A stretch of DNA of 64,000 nucleotides from Streptomyces cyaneofuscatus (GTDB taxonomy: Bacteria; Actinomycetota; Actinomycetes; Streptomycetales; Streptomycetaceae), in NCBI RefSeq assembly GCF_000718135.1, contig NZ_JOEM01000007.1, forward strand, positions 186,001-250,000, written 5' to 3'. Below are positions 7,661 through 15,118 of this stretch, in pieces. Positions within the stretch are counted from its first letter, which is position 1, and each line of letters opens with the position of its first letter. Both the position numbers and the translations under genes were made by a program. A model generated the notes under the pieces. That model searched no databases, was not told the origin of the DNA, and worked only from the letters and a program-made list of their open reading frames with translations.

Positions 7661-9036
7661 AGCGTCACTGTAGCCCCGGCCGTCACCGCAGGCGGCGGAT
7701 CCTGCGGCCTGCCGGAGCTTCCGTTTCCGGCGGCACGGCTCGCCGCTGGGTCCCGGTCCCGCCGGCGCTTCAGAGGTGTGCGCTGCGCCCCTTCTCCTCC
7801 TGTCGACGGCGTCGGCTCCCGGTCCAGCAGCAGCGGAACGGCCAGGACCGGGAGCAGCCAGACGAACACGATGAGGCGGTGGCCGAGCAGCTGGTCCAGG
7901 TTCGGGTGGCCCGCCTGGTTGAGGATGCCTGCGAACGCCGCCGCCAGGGCGATCGGCAGGACCGCCGAACGCCGTCTCAGGAGCGCCCAGGCCGAGAGCG
8001 CGAGCAGGACTGGGAGTACGGGATAGGTGGCCTGGCGGCGGAGCCACGCCGTCCAGAAGATCCGTTCCTGGACGAGGAACTCCGGCCAGGGGTTGGGCAG
8101 ATCGGGACGCCGGTAGTGGTCGGTCAGCAGATCCTGGGCGCTGTCCTGACCCGTGGGCCAGGACAGGAGGTGCGCGCCCGCGTAGACGGCCACGGCCAGG
8201 GCCCCGCACAGGACGGCTGCCTGCCCCGTCCGCTGCGACGGTCGCCGGCGGCGGCGCAGCCACGCCCACCGGAGTGCGAATCCGGCCGTGAGAGCGGCTG
8301 CCAGGAGCAGCGCCTGCGAGTAGCGCACCGGGAACATCAGGGCCAGGCCGCCCACGACGAGCGCCGCTCCCGCACGGGGGCGGTCCAGGCAGAGCAGCGT
8401 GCACCCGAGGACGACCGCCGTGCCCAGAGCCAGCGAGAGCCCGTCGCTCAGCGGGTTCATGGCGACCGTCCCGGTGGGCAGCGCGAGGTACAGCGCCTGA
8501 CCCGCCAGGCCGGCGCGGCGGGAGGCGCCCGCGCAACGCAGGGTGAGCAGGACGCAGACGCTTCCGGCCAGCGCGACGACCAGGCCCGCGAGCCAGAGAC
8601 CCCACATCGCGCCGAAGACGGTGACGAAGGGGACCAGGAAGAGGGGATACCCCGGGCGGGCCTCGAAGATGGCCATGAAGCGATGGTTCGCGAAGGGCGC
8701 GATCATCCCCGAGGTGTTGCCGTTGCGGGACCAGTGGGCGACCGAGTCGTTCAGCCGGCGCACGCACTGCTCCTCCGACTCCCCCGCGACCTTCCTGCTG
8801 GTCCAGGGGATGGAGTCCAGCGGACCGTGCTGCTGGCTGGCACAGGAGTGGTCGATGGCCCGGCGGCCCGCCTCGGCCCGGCTCTCGCCGCTGAGGGACA
8901 GGGCGTAGGAGAGGTAGTTCTTCGTGTCGGGCGAGGCCCTTCCGGTGACGGCTGTCAGCTGGAGCCCGGCGAAGGCCACGGCGATCAGCAGCATCCCGAT
9001 GAGGCCGAGGTGCTTGGTACTGCGGATGCTTCGCAT
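7639..9036 (-). CDS. Polytopic membrane protein, glycosyltransferase-like
   Basis: The 465-residue protein has an N-terminal anchor (IGMLLIAVAFAGLQLTAV), a large extracytoplasmic loop with Cys residues (SCASQQHGP, EEQCVRRLN) and about eight further membrane segments. A conserved-looking RPGYPLF follows an acidic/aromatic loop. The topology and the YPLF-type motif resemble the GT-C class of polyprenyl-dependent glycosyltransferases, but I cannot see the definitive DxD-type loop with certainty. The basic, Pro-rich C-terminus is cytoplasmic. It overlaps the next gene by about 20 bp. Calling it a GT-C-like protein is inference. Confidence 0.7.
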   Translation of the reverse strand: MRSIRSTKHLGLIGMLLIAVAFAGLQLTAVTGRASPDTKNYLSYALSLSGESRAEAGRRAIDHSCASQQHGPLDSIPWTSRKVAGESEEQCVRRLNDSVAHWSRNGNTSGMIAPFANHRFMAIFEARPGYPLFLVPFVTVFGAMWGLWLAGLVVALAGSVCVLLTLRCAGASRRAGLAGQALYLALPTGTVAMNPLSDGLSLALGTAVVLGCTLLCLDRPRAGAALVVGGLALMFPVRYSQALLLAAALTAGFALRWAWLRRRRRPSQRTGQAAVLCGALAVAVYAGAHLLSWPTGQDSAQDLLTDHYRRPDLPNPWPEFLVQERIFWTAWLRRQATYPVLPVLLALSAWALLRRRSAVLPIALAAAFAGILNQAGHPNLDQLLGHRLIVFVWLLPVLAVPLLLDREPTPSTGGEGAQRTPLKRRRDRDPAASRAAGNGSSGRPQDPPPAVTAGATVTLWTYLAG

Positions 9037-9160
9037 CGGAGGGACGCTCCCCAGAGGTACGGCGGTTACCTCACCAACGAGAGCGCCGCCTCGGGGTGGC
9101 GTTCACCTCGCCTACGAGGGCGGACGGCGGCGCGGCTCGGTGGCGTAGTTCCGCCGGAAC

Positions 9161-9201
9161 GAGCGCTGTCCCCGCCGGTGGAGCAGGCGGGGACAGCGCT
9201 C
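9161..9201. terminator. Terminator after the streptogrisin gene
   Basis: There is a perfect 16-bp inverted repeat (arms 9161-9176 and 9186-9201, loop 9 bases) 37 bp past the protease stop codon. It lies between that gene and the polytopic membrane gene. Confidence 0.75.
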
Positions 9202-9237
9202 AGGGCCGATGGTGAGAAGCCCTGGGTGGTACGGAGA

Positions 9238-10128
9238 TCAGATGATGCTCACCCCGTAGGCGCCGAGCGCCTCGGTGACGGGCTGGTAGAACGTGGTGCC
9301 GCCGGAGGAGCAGTTGCCGCTGCCGCCGGAGGTGAGGCCGAGCGCGGTGGTTCCGGAGAAGAGCGCGCCGCCGCTGTCGCCGGGCTCGGCGCAGACGTTG
9401 GTCTGGATCAGACCGGAGACGATGCCGTCCGCACCGTAGTTGACGGTGGCGTTGAGGCCGGTGACCGAGCCGCCGTGCAGGCCGGTGGTGCTGCCGCTGC
9501 GCTGGACGGACTGGCCGACCGAGGGGTCACCGGCGCCGGTGATCTCCTGGTAGCCGCCGTTGTAGAGGTAGACCCGGCCGTCGGCCGCGCCGGGGTCGGA
9601 GTGGCGGATGATGCCGTAGTCGTTGCCGGGGAAGCTGGATCCGGTGGTGGTGCCGATGGACCACGAGCTGCCGATGTTGGTGCAATGACCGGCGGTCAGG
9701 GCGAACTTGGTGCCCGCGCCGTCCTGCACGTTGAAGCCCAGGGAACACCGGGCTCCGCCGGTGGTGATGGCCTCGCCGCCCGCGATGAGCTTGGAGAACG
9801 TACCGCTGGTGCGCTTGACCTCGAGAGCGTCGGCGTTCGCGCCGGCCTCGTTCTCGATCTTGGCGATCTCGGCCTTGCTGACGGTGCTGTCGACGGTGAC
9901 GACGACCTTGCCCGACGCGGCATCGACGTACCAGGCGGTGCCGCCGATGTCGGCGGTGCGCACGGAGTCGGCCGTCCGGTTGAGCTCGGTGGCGCTGAAC
10001 GTCTTCGGGGCGGGCTGGGCGGACGCGGTGGCGGCGGGGACGGCGAGCGCCGCGACAGCGGCGAGGCCGGTTGCTCCGGCGATGAGTCGTGCTCGTCTCG
10101 ACAGGCTGTGGGGGTGAGAGAGTCGCAC
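9238..10128 (-). CDS. Streptogrisin-type secreted serine protease (peptidase S1/chymotrypsin)
   Basis: The 296-residue preproprotein has a signal peptide (about 1-38), a prodomain of the alpha-lytic/streptogrisin type (about 39-114) and a mature protease from about Ile115 ([11 protein letters not shown]). The catalytic triad is His148 (TAGHC), Asp170 (NDYGII) and Ser252 (GDSGG). Cysteine pairs near 128/149 and 246/273 match the two disulfides of streptogrisins A/B. Residue after GDSGG is Ala rather than the common Pro. The GTG at 10128 is preferred to upstream codons because GGAGG lies six bases before it. The enzyme is secreted, self-processes and degrades extracellular protein. A strong hairpin follows. 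Confidence 0.95.
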   Translation of the reverse strand: MRLSHPHSLSRRARLIAGATGLAAVAALAVPAATASAQPAPKTFSATELNRTADSVRTADIGGTAWYVDAASGKVVVTVDSTVSKAEIAKIENEAGANADALEVKRTSGTFSKLIAGGEAITTGGARCSLGFNVQDGAGTKFALTAGHCTNIGSSWSIGTTTGSSFPGNDYGIIRHSDPGAADGRVYLYNGGYQEITGAGDPSVGQSVQRSGSTTGLHGGSVTGLNATVNYGADGIVSGLIQTNVCAEPGDSGGALFSGTTALGLTSGGSGNCSSGGTTFYQPVTEALGAYGVSII

Positions 10129-10486
10129 TGTAGTCCTCCAGATCGTGGGGGGAACTCGGGGCGTTGGGTGGACGCCCATGGCGCGTCATCGGGAACACGA
10201 TCATTCCGACGTGTCCCTGACAACGTTGTTCCATGCTGGGTAGGCCGGTACACCCACCACAAGACCCCTGGGACGGGCCTGGCCGAAAATGAGTTGCCCC
10301 GACCAGGTCCATACGCCATCAAATCGGTGGATCGGTGCCCATGCGAGAGGGTGGATGACGGAAAACGATCGATGAGGACGCGAGGTGAAATCCCGGCGCC
10401 GAATCTTCGTCACTCCTCCACCCGCCCCTCTCACCCGTCGGACTTTTCGGGCGCCTCCCGCTCACCTCACGCCGGGCCGGTCCGGG
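10129..10486. other. Upstream region of the protease gene; no gene
   Basis: These ~360 bases lie between the protease start and the end of the nucleosidase relic. They should contain the protease promoter. I see a 10-base palindrome ACAACGTTGT at 10220-10229 but no confident -35/-10 pair. No coding frame is supported. Confidence 0.45.
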
Positions 10487-11619
10487 TCAGGGGTGGAGGT
10501 CGGCGGACGGATGCGAGCCTCCGTCGGACCCGTCGGAACCGTCGGCCGACTCGGTTCGGGCCGCATGGCTCCCGGCGTCCGGCGCCGGAGGCGTGGAGGC
10601 GGCCGCAACGGCCTCCTCGATGTCCCGGCGCCGGTGCAGGAAGGACTCGACGGCCAGCGCCGTGGCGGCTCCGCTCGTGACCGCGGCCACCGTACGGCCG
10701 TCGAGCCACCCCTTCCCGGAGCGGCGGCCGTCGGGACTCCTCCCGTCCACGGCGGGCCCCGATTCCGCTCCGTCCCCCCGGGAAGGGCCCGGCTCGAGGC
10801 GACGGGGCGGGGCCGGGCTCACGGGACCGCCGACCGGGCTCGTCCCGCGCCATGGGAAGTCGGGGGCGGCAAGGAGCTTCAGCAGGATCCGGGTGGCATT
10901 GGTGACGGCGTAGCGGCGCCAGGCGTTGGGCCTGCCGTCGACGTCCGGAGTCAGGTCCGTCGCCGTCTTGTCCTTCGCGGCGTGGTCGGAGATGCCCCGG
11001 ACGACGAGAACGTCGGCGGTGTCGGAGCGGTACGCGGAGAGTGCGGCACCGCCCGCTTCCATCTCCACGGCGGCGAGGGTGCGGTTCTTGTTCCGGATCA
11101 CCGTCTTGAAAGCGTCCGAACCGACCACCACGTCCCCCGTGGCGACCGGGGCGACGTGCAGTCCGGGCCCCTCGGCCGGACGGAGGCCGACGAGCAGGGG
11201 ACAGCGCGCCAGCGCGTCCCGCGACCAGGCGGTGACGACGTCCCGGCTGGCCTTGCGCAGCGGGAAGTTGCGGACGAGGTCGAGCAGGGGGCGGTCCCCT
11301 CGCCGAGCTGCTCGGCACGTCGCCGCGCCGCGAACATCCCCACCGCCGCGGCCTCCCCGACCAGCGAGGCCGACCGGCAGCCCGCCGCCACCGCGGCCTC
11401 CGCGAGCACGGCCCGCTGCTGCTCGGACCACATCACCGAGTGGCTGAGGATCACGTGCAGGGGCGCCCCGTACCACTCACGCGCGGCGTCGAGCACATGG
11501 CGGATCACGGCGGCGAAGCCTCGCACCAGGGGCCGGGACTCGCCCGAGGGGAACAGCAGCTCCCGGTGCACGGGCTTCGCCGAATGGCACACGTGTACCG
11601 TGAACGGTTGTTGCTGCAT
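10487..11619 (-). pseudogene. Hsp70-fragment / nucleoside-phosphorylase-fragment chimera, frameshifted
   Basis: Reading from 11619, the first ~100 residues match part of an Hsp70 ATPase domain (APLHVILSHSVMW, AVLAEAAVAAGC, SLVGEAAAVGMFA). The N-terminal phosphate-binding half is missing. The frame then breaks at a CCCC run (plus strand 11296-11299). Adding one base rejoins a C-terminal half of a nucleoside phosphorylase/MTA-SAH-nucleosidase domain (HVAPVATGDVVV, VEMEAGGAALSA, VVRGISDHA, WRRYAV). A hydrophobic helix (VAAVTSGAATALAV) and an acidic Ser/Asp-rich tail follow. Both domains are incomplete, so this looks like a deletion product or a decayed effector-type protein rather than a working enzyme. 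Confidence 0.6.
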
Positions 11620-12302
11620 GTGACGACGGATCTCGTCATCCTGACCATCCGTCACCACACGCTCATGTCCTGCTCGTGGAGCGGGAGACAGAGCCCTTCC
11701 GCGGCCGCCTCGCCCTGCCCGGCGGCTTCATGCGGGGCGACGAGACCGTCGAGGAGACCGCGGCCAGAGAGCTGGGCGAGGAGACCCGGCTCGACGCCGA
11801 CGCCCTCCACCTGGAACAGCTCGGCGTCTACTCCGCCCCCGGCCGCGACCCGAGGGACCGGCGCGTCGTCACCTGCGCCTTCCTGGCGATCGCCCCCCGC
11901 CTGCCCGCCCCCACCGCGGGCTCCGACGCGCGGAACGCCCTCCTGTGCCCGGTGGCCCCGCTCCTCACCGACACCGGGGCCCTGGCCTTCGACCACGGCC
12001 AGATCCTGCGCGACGCCGTCGAACAGGCCCGGAACGCCCTCCAGTTCACGACCGTGGCCACCAGCTTCTGCGACCCGGAGTTCACGATCAGCGAGCTGCG
12101 CGGCGTGTACGAGACGGTGTGGGACGTCCGGCTCGACCCCCCGAACTTCCACTGCAAGGTGACCGAGGCCGACGGCTTCCTCTCCCCCACCGGGCGCCGG
12201 GGAGCCGCGCAGGGCGGCCGGCCCGCGACGCTCTACCGGGCGGGGCCCGCCACGAGGCTGACGCCTCCCATGATGCGCCCCAGAACCCGCTCCTCCTGCT
12301 GA
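11584..12302 (+). pseudogene. NUDIX hydrolase / NrtR-type regulator with a one-base frameshift
   Basis: From about 11676 the frame encodes RFRGRLALPGG-type NUDIX sequence with the full Nudix box (GGFMRGDETVEETAARELGEET). A C-terminal winged-helix follows (FTISELRGVYETVWD, NFHCKVTEADGF), the NrtR architecture of ADP-ribose-sensing repressors of NAD metabolism. The natural N-terminus (TTDLVILTIRHHTL) is in another frame upstream. One missing base after about 11664 (CTC^ATGTCC) would restore HVLLVERETEP. The start is an ATG at 11584 or a GTG at 11620, and either one overlaps or abuts the divergent chimera. A sequencing error is possible; otherwise the gene is broken. Confidence 0.65.
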
Positions 12303-12436
12303 GCCGGCCGGCGCCGCGCCGTTTCCCAACGCTCCGCGACGGAAACTCTGATGCGGGTGCACCGCGGCGCCCCTAGGCTGCGCGGCGTGTGGCAAGGGGC
12401 CGGACCGGCCGTCGGCGGAGCGGAGATGCACGGGGT

Positions 12437-13165
12437 ATGACCAGTCAACTGTTCGCGATCTGTTTCCGGGCGACCCGGCCGTCGGACCTGGCCGACTTCT
12501 GGTCCGGGGTCCTGGGCTGGGAGGTGGCCGGAGGTCCCGACGAGGACGCCGCCGCGATCCTGCCCCCGTCCGGCTCCGGGTTCCGGATCCGTTTCCTGCC
12601 CGGGCAGGAGCCGAAGACCGGCCAGAACCGGGCGCACTTCGATCTGACGAGCGCCTCCCCGGAGGACCAGCGGCGGACGGTCGCCAGGGCCCTGGAGCTC
12701 GGTGGGCGCCACATCGACGTGGGCCAGCTGCCGGAGGAGGGGCATGTGGTGCTCGCCGATCCGGACGACAACGAGTTCTGCGTCGTCGGGCCGGGCAACG
12801 AGTTCCTCGCCGACACCGGCTTCATCGGGGCGCTGGCCTGCGACGGTACACAGCGGGTCGGGTACTTCTGGAGCGAGGCGCTGCGCTGGCCCCTGGTCTG
12901 GGACCAGGACGAGGAGACCGCGATCCAGTCGCCGGACGGCGGTACGAAGATCACCTGGGGTGGTCCGCCGGTGGCGCCGAAGACGGGCGCGAACAGGCTC
13001 TCCTTCGAGCTGGCGCTCCCCTCCGGCACCGACTGGCAGGCGGAGGTGGGACGCCTCGTCTCGCTCGGCGCGACCCGTTCCGAGGCGGGAGAGGGCGACG
13101 GCGAAGGGGGCCGCGTGCTGATGTTCGACCCCGACGGCAACGAGTTCTTCGTGCAGAGGCCCTGA
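12437..13165 (+). CDS. VOC-superfamily (glyoxalase-like) protein with two modules
   Basis: The 242-residue protein has two consecutive betaalphabetabetabeta glyoxalase/dioxygenase units. The first runs from about residue 5 (AICFRATRPSDLADFWSGVLGWEV) to FCVVGPGN. The second runs from about 130 (LACDGTQRVGYFWSEALRW) to VLMFDPDGNEFFVQRP. The terminal DPDGNEF and DPDDNEF motifs are characteristic of the actinobacterial glyoxalase-like subfamily often annotated as antibiotic-resistance-like. Metal-binding residues cannot be assigned with confidence. Start at the ATG at 12437 with GGAG upstream. It stands alone between the NUDIX gene and a TetR gene. Substrate unknown. Confidence 0.88.
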   Translation: MTSQLFAICFRATRPSDLADFWSGVLGWEVAGGPDEDAAAILPPSGSGFRIRFLPGQEPKTGQNRAHFDLTSASPEDQRRTVARALELGGRHIDVGQLPEEGHVVLADPDDNEFCVVGPGNEFLADTGFIGALACDGTQRVGYFWSEALRWPLVWDQDEETAIQSPDGGTKITWGGPPVAPKTGANRLSFELALPSGTDWQAEVGRLVSLGATRSEAGEGDGEGGRVLMFDPDGNEFFVQRP

Positions 13166-13234
13166 CAGCGGCCCGGCACCCGTTCGTCCGGAGGCCCCGG
13201 CAGGGGCGCGGCACCCGGCCGTTACGCTTCCGAC

Positions 13235-13840
13235 GTGACGCAGCACCCCACGGCCGAGGAGCGACGGCCCGCGAACGACGGGCCCAAGGCCGCCGCACGC
13301 AACCGGGCGGCCCTGATCGCCGCCGCCCGCGAGGTCTACGCGGAGCACGGCCTGGACGCACCGCTCTCCGGGATCGCCCGCCGGGCCGGGGTCGGGCAGG
13401 GCGTGCTGTACCGGCACTTCCCCGACCGGGCCGCCCTGGCGGACGCCGTTCTGGAGGAGAACGTACGGGAGGTGGAGCAGGCGGCCGCGGCCGCGGGCGC
13501 GACCCTGGCCGGTGTGCTCGGTGTGCTGACCTGGCATCTGACGGAGTCGGCGGCTTTCATCGGCCTTCTGCACGCCGACCGGACCGGCGGCCGGACCGAG
13601 GACCGGACCGACGTCGTCCATGCGCACGCCTCGGCCCTGTCCGAGCGGGTCGCGCGCAGCCTGCGGGGGCACCTGACGGGCGGTCACCGGCTGGGCGGGG
13701 CGGACGACCTCATGCTCGCGGTCGCCATGGTCTCGGGCGCCGTGACCGGCCCCACGCGTGCGGAGCGGGAGCGCCGGGCGCTGGCGGCGTGGCGGCTGCT
13801 CGGCGTCGAGGTGGGAGCGGTACGGCCCTTCGCCGGGTGA
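13235..13840 (+). CDS. TetR-family transcriptional repressor
   Basis: The 201-residue protein starts at a GTG. The N-terminal HTH is clear: NRAALIAAAREVYAEHGLDAPLSGIARRAGVGQGVLYRHFPDRAAL (about residues 28-73, given here in part). The C-terminal ligand domain is variable, as usual. The nearest fitting operator is the 24-bp palindrome at 15032-15055 between the SMP-30 lipoprotein and Baeyer-Villiger genes. This regulator ends 52 bp from the 3' end of the lipoprotein gene, so all three probably form one module. The link is inferred from proximity. Confidence 0.9.
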   Translation: MTQHPTAEERRPANDGPKAAARNRAALIAAAREVYAEHGLDAPLSGIARRAGVGQGVLYRHFPDRAALADAVLEENVREVEQAAAAAGATLAGVLGVLTWHLTESAAFIGLLHADRTGGRTEDRTDVVHAHASALSERVARSLRGHLTGGHRLGGADDLMLAVAMVSGAVTGPTRAERERRALAAWRLLGVEVGAVRPFAG

Positions 13841-13892
13841 CCGGCCGCGCCGTCAGCCCCGTCGGAACTGCCGGGTGACCGCCCGCGCCACG

Positions 13893-14930
13893 TCAGCCGC
13901 CGTTGGACTGGCGGGTGCCCTTCCCCAGGGCGTCGAAGGTGTAGAGGTATCCCCCGCCGGGGCCGCTGACGGTCATGTACGCCTTGGTTCCGCCGGGGGT
14001 GATCGCCACGTTCGTCGCCGAGTCGAGCCCTTCGGCGCGGGCGGGAATGTCGACCGTCGCCAGGCGCTCGCCGTGCCGGTCGTACACGACGATCGCGGGC
14101 CTGCCGTGAAGGCCCTGGTAGAGGTTGCCGTCCGCGTCCACGGCGATCGAGTCGGTCTGGGCGATCCCCCCGTCGACGCGGATCGCGGTGTGCCGGGACG
14201 CCGCCTCGCGGCCTTCACCGAGGCGGAGGTAGGAGATCCGGTTCTCCGTCAGCTCGCTGATCCACAGCCCGCGATAGGCCTCGTCGAACGAGATGCCGTT
14301 CGTCGCGGCCAGGCCGTCGGCCAGGACGGTCGCCTTCCCGCCGCCGCGGTCGATGCGCACGACGCGCCCGTGCGCGGCGCCCTCGGACAGGCCCCGTGAG
14401 TCGCTGACGTACAGGTGGCCCTCCTCGTCGAAGGCGATGTCGTCGGGGTTCATCCGTGCTCCGTCGACCTCGCCGGCGAAGAAGGTCCGCGGATCGCCGC
14501 CGCCCGGGGCGAGGCTCACGATCTCGCCGTGGGCATAGTCGGTGAGGTAGAGCCGCCCGTCGTACGGGCTGAACTGGGCCGAGGTGTAAGCGCCCCGGCC
14601 GTCGGTGTGGACGGCCCGCACTGTCTTGCGCCTTACGTCGACGCGCATGACCTTGGGCTTGCCCGGGGGTGCGGTGACGTCGACGACGAACAGGCCGCCG
14701 TCCGGGTGGAAGGCCGGGCCCTCCAGCAGGGTCATGCCTGTCTCCTCGTGGGTCCGGGTCAGCTGCATGACCTTCTGGGCCCGGATCGTCCCGGTGGTGG
14801 CGCCGGGCGCCGACAGACCGCCGGGGGCGCCTGATTCCGTACCGCATCCGGCGATGGCGAAAGCGAGGGCGATGGCCAGCAGCCCGGCCTTGGCGCGCGC
14901 GGCGCGAGGCCGGGGCGGGAGTCGACGCAT
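13893..14930 (-). CDS. SMP-30/gluconolactonase-like beta-propeller lipoprotein
   Basis: The 345-residue protein has a lipobox at the end of a hydrophobic signal (LAIALAFAIAGCGTES), so it should be a membrane-anchored extracellular lipoprotein. The mature part is a six-bladed SMP-30/strictosidine-synthase-like propeller: EGPAFHPDGGLFVVDV, MNPDDIAFDEEGHLYVSDS, LAATNGISFDE and TDSIAVDADGNLY. The NGISFDE and DGNLY segments correspond to metal/substrate loops of lactonases. It is divergent from a Baeyer-Villiger monooxygenase. A lactonase acting on esters or lactones produced by that enzyme is a natural guess but is not proven by sequence. Confidence 0.85.
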   Translation of the reverse strand: MRRLPPRPRAARAKAGLLAIALAFAIAGCGTESGAPGGLSAPGATTGTIRAQKVMQLTRTHEETGMTLLEGPAFHPDGGLFVVDVTAPPGKPKVMRVDVRRKTVRAVHTDGRGAYTSAQFSPYDGRLYLTDYAHGEIVSLAPGGGDPRTFFAGEVDGARMNPDDIAFDEEGHLYVSDSRGLSEGAAHGRVVRIDRGGGKATVLADGLAATNGISFDEAYRGLWISELTENRISYLRLGEGREAASRHTAIRVDGGIAQTDSIAVDADGNLYQGLHGRPAIVVYDRHGERLATVDIPARAEGLDSATNVAITPGGTKAYMTVSGPGGGYLYTFDALGKGTRQSNGG

Positions 14931-15031
14931 GGAGGATCACTCTTCCTGTCCGCTGTGTGCGGGTGCCGCCGGCCGGGCAGCTCACTTGCACGCGCTGTGG
15001 CCGGATGCCGTGCCGGACCGGACCCGCGTTC

Positions 15032-15055
15032 CAACCGGACACCTCTGTCCGGTTG
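15032..15055. promoter_or_regulatory. TetR-type operator between lipoprotein and monooxygenase genes
   Basis: CAACCGGACA (15032-15041) and TGTCCGGTTG (15046-15055) form a perfect 10-bp inverted repeat separated by four bases. It sits about 100 bp upstream of the lipoprotein start and 64 bp upstream of the monooxygenase start. This is the usual place for a shared TetR-family operator, and the TetR gene at 13235 is the likely partner. Confidence 0.75.
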
Positions 15056-15118
15056 TTGTTACCGTAGCCGATGACCGTCCACCCCGGGGCGGTGCGACCG
15101 GCAGGAGCGAGGTCTCAG

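Noticed and set aside
7168..10680. A 1170-codon open frame on the plus strand
   Set aside because: It runs antisense through the membrane-protein and streptogrisin genes, has Arg/Gln/Gly-rich low-complexity translation and no domain. It is a typical high-GC shadow frame.
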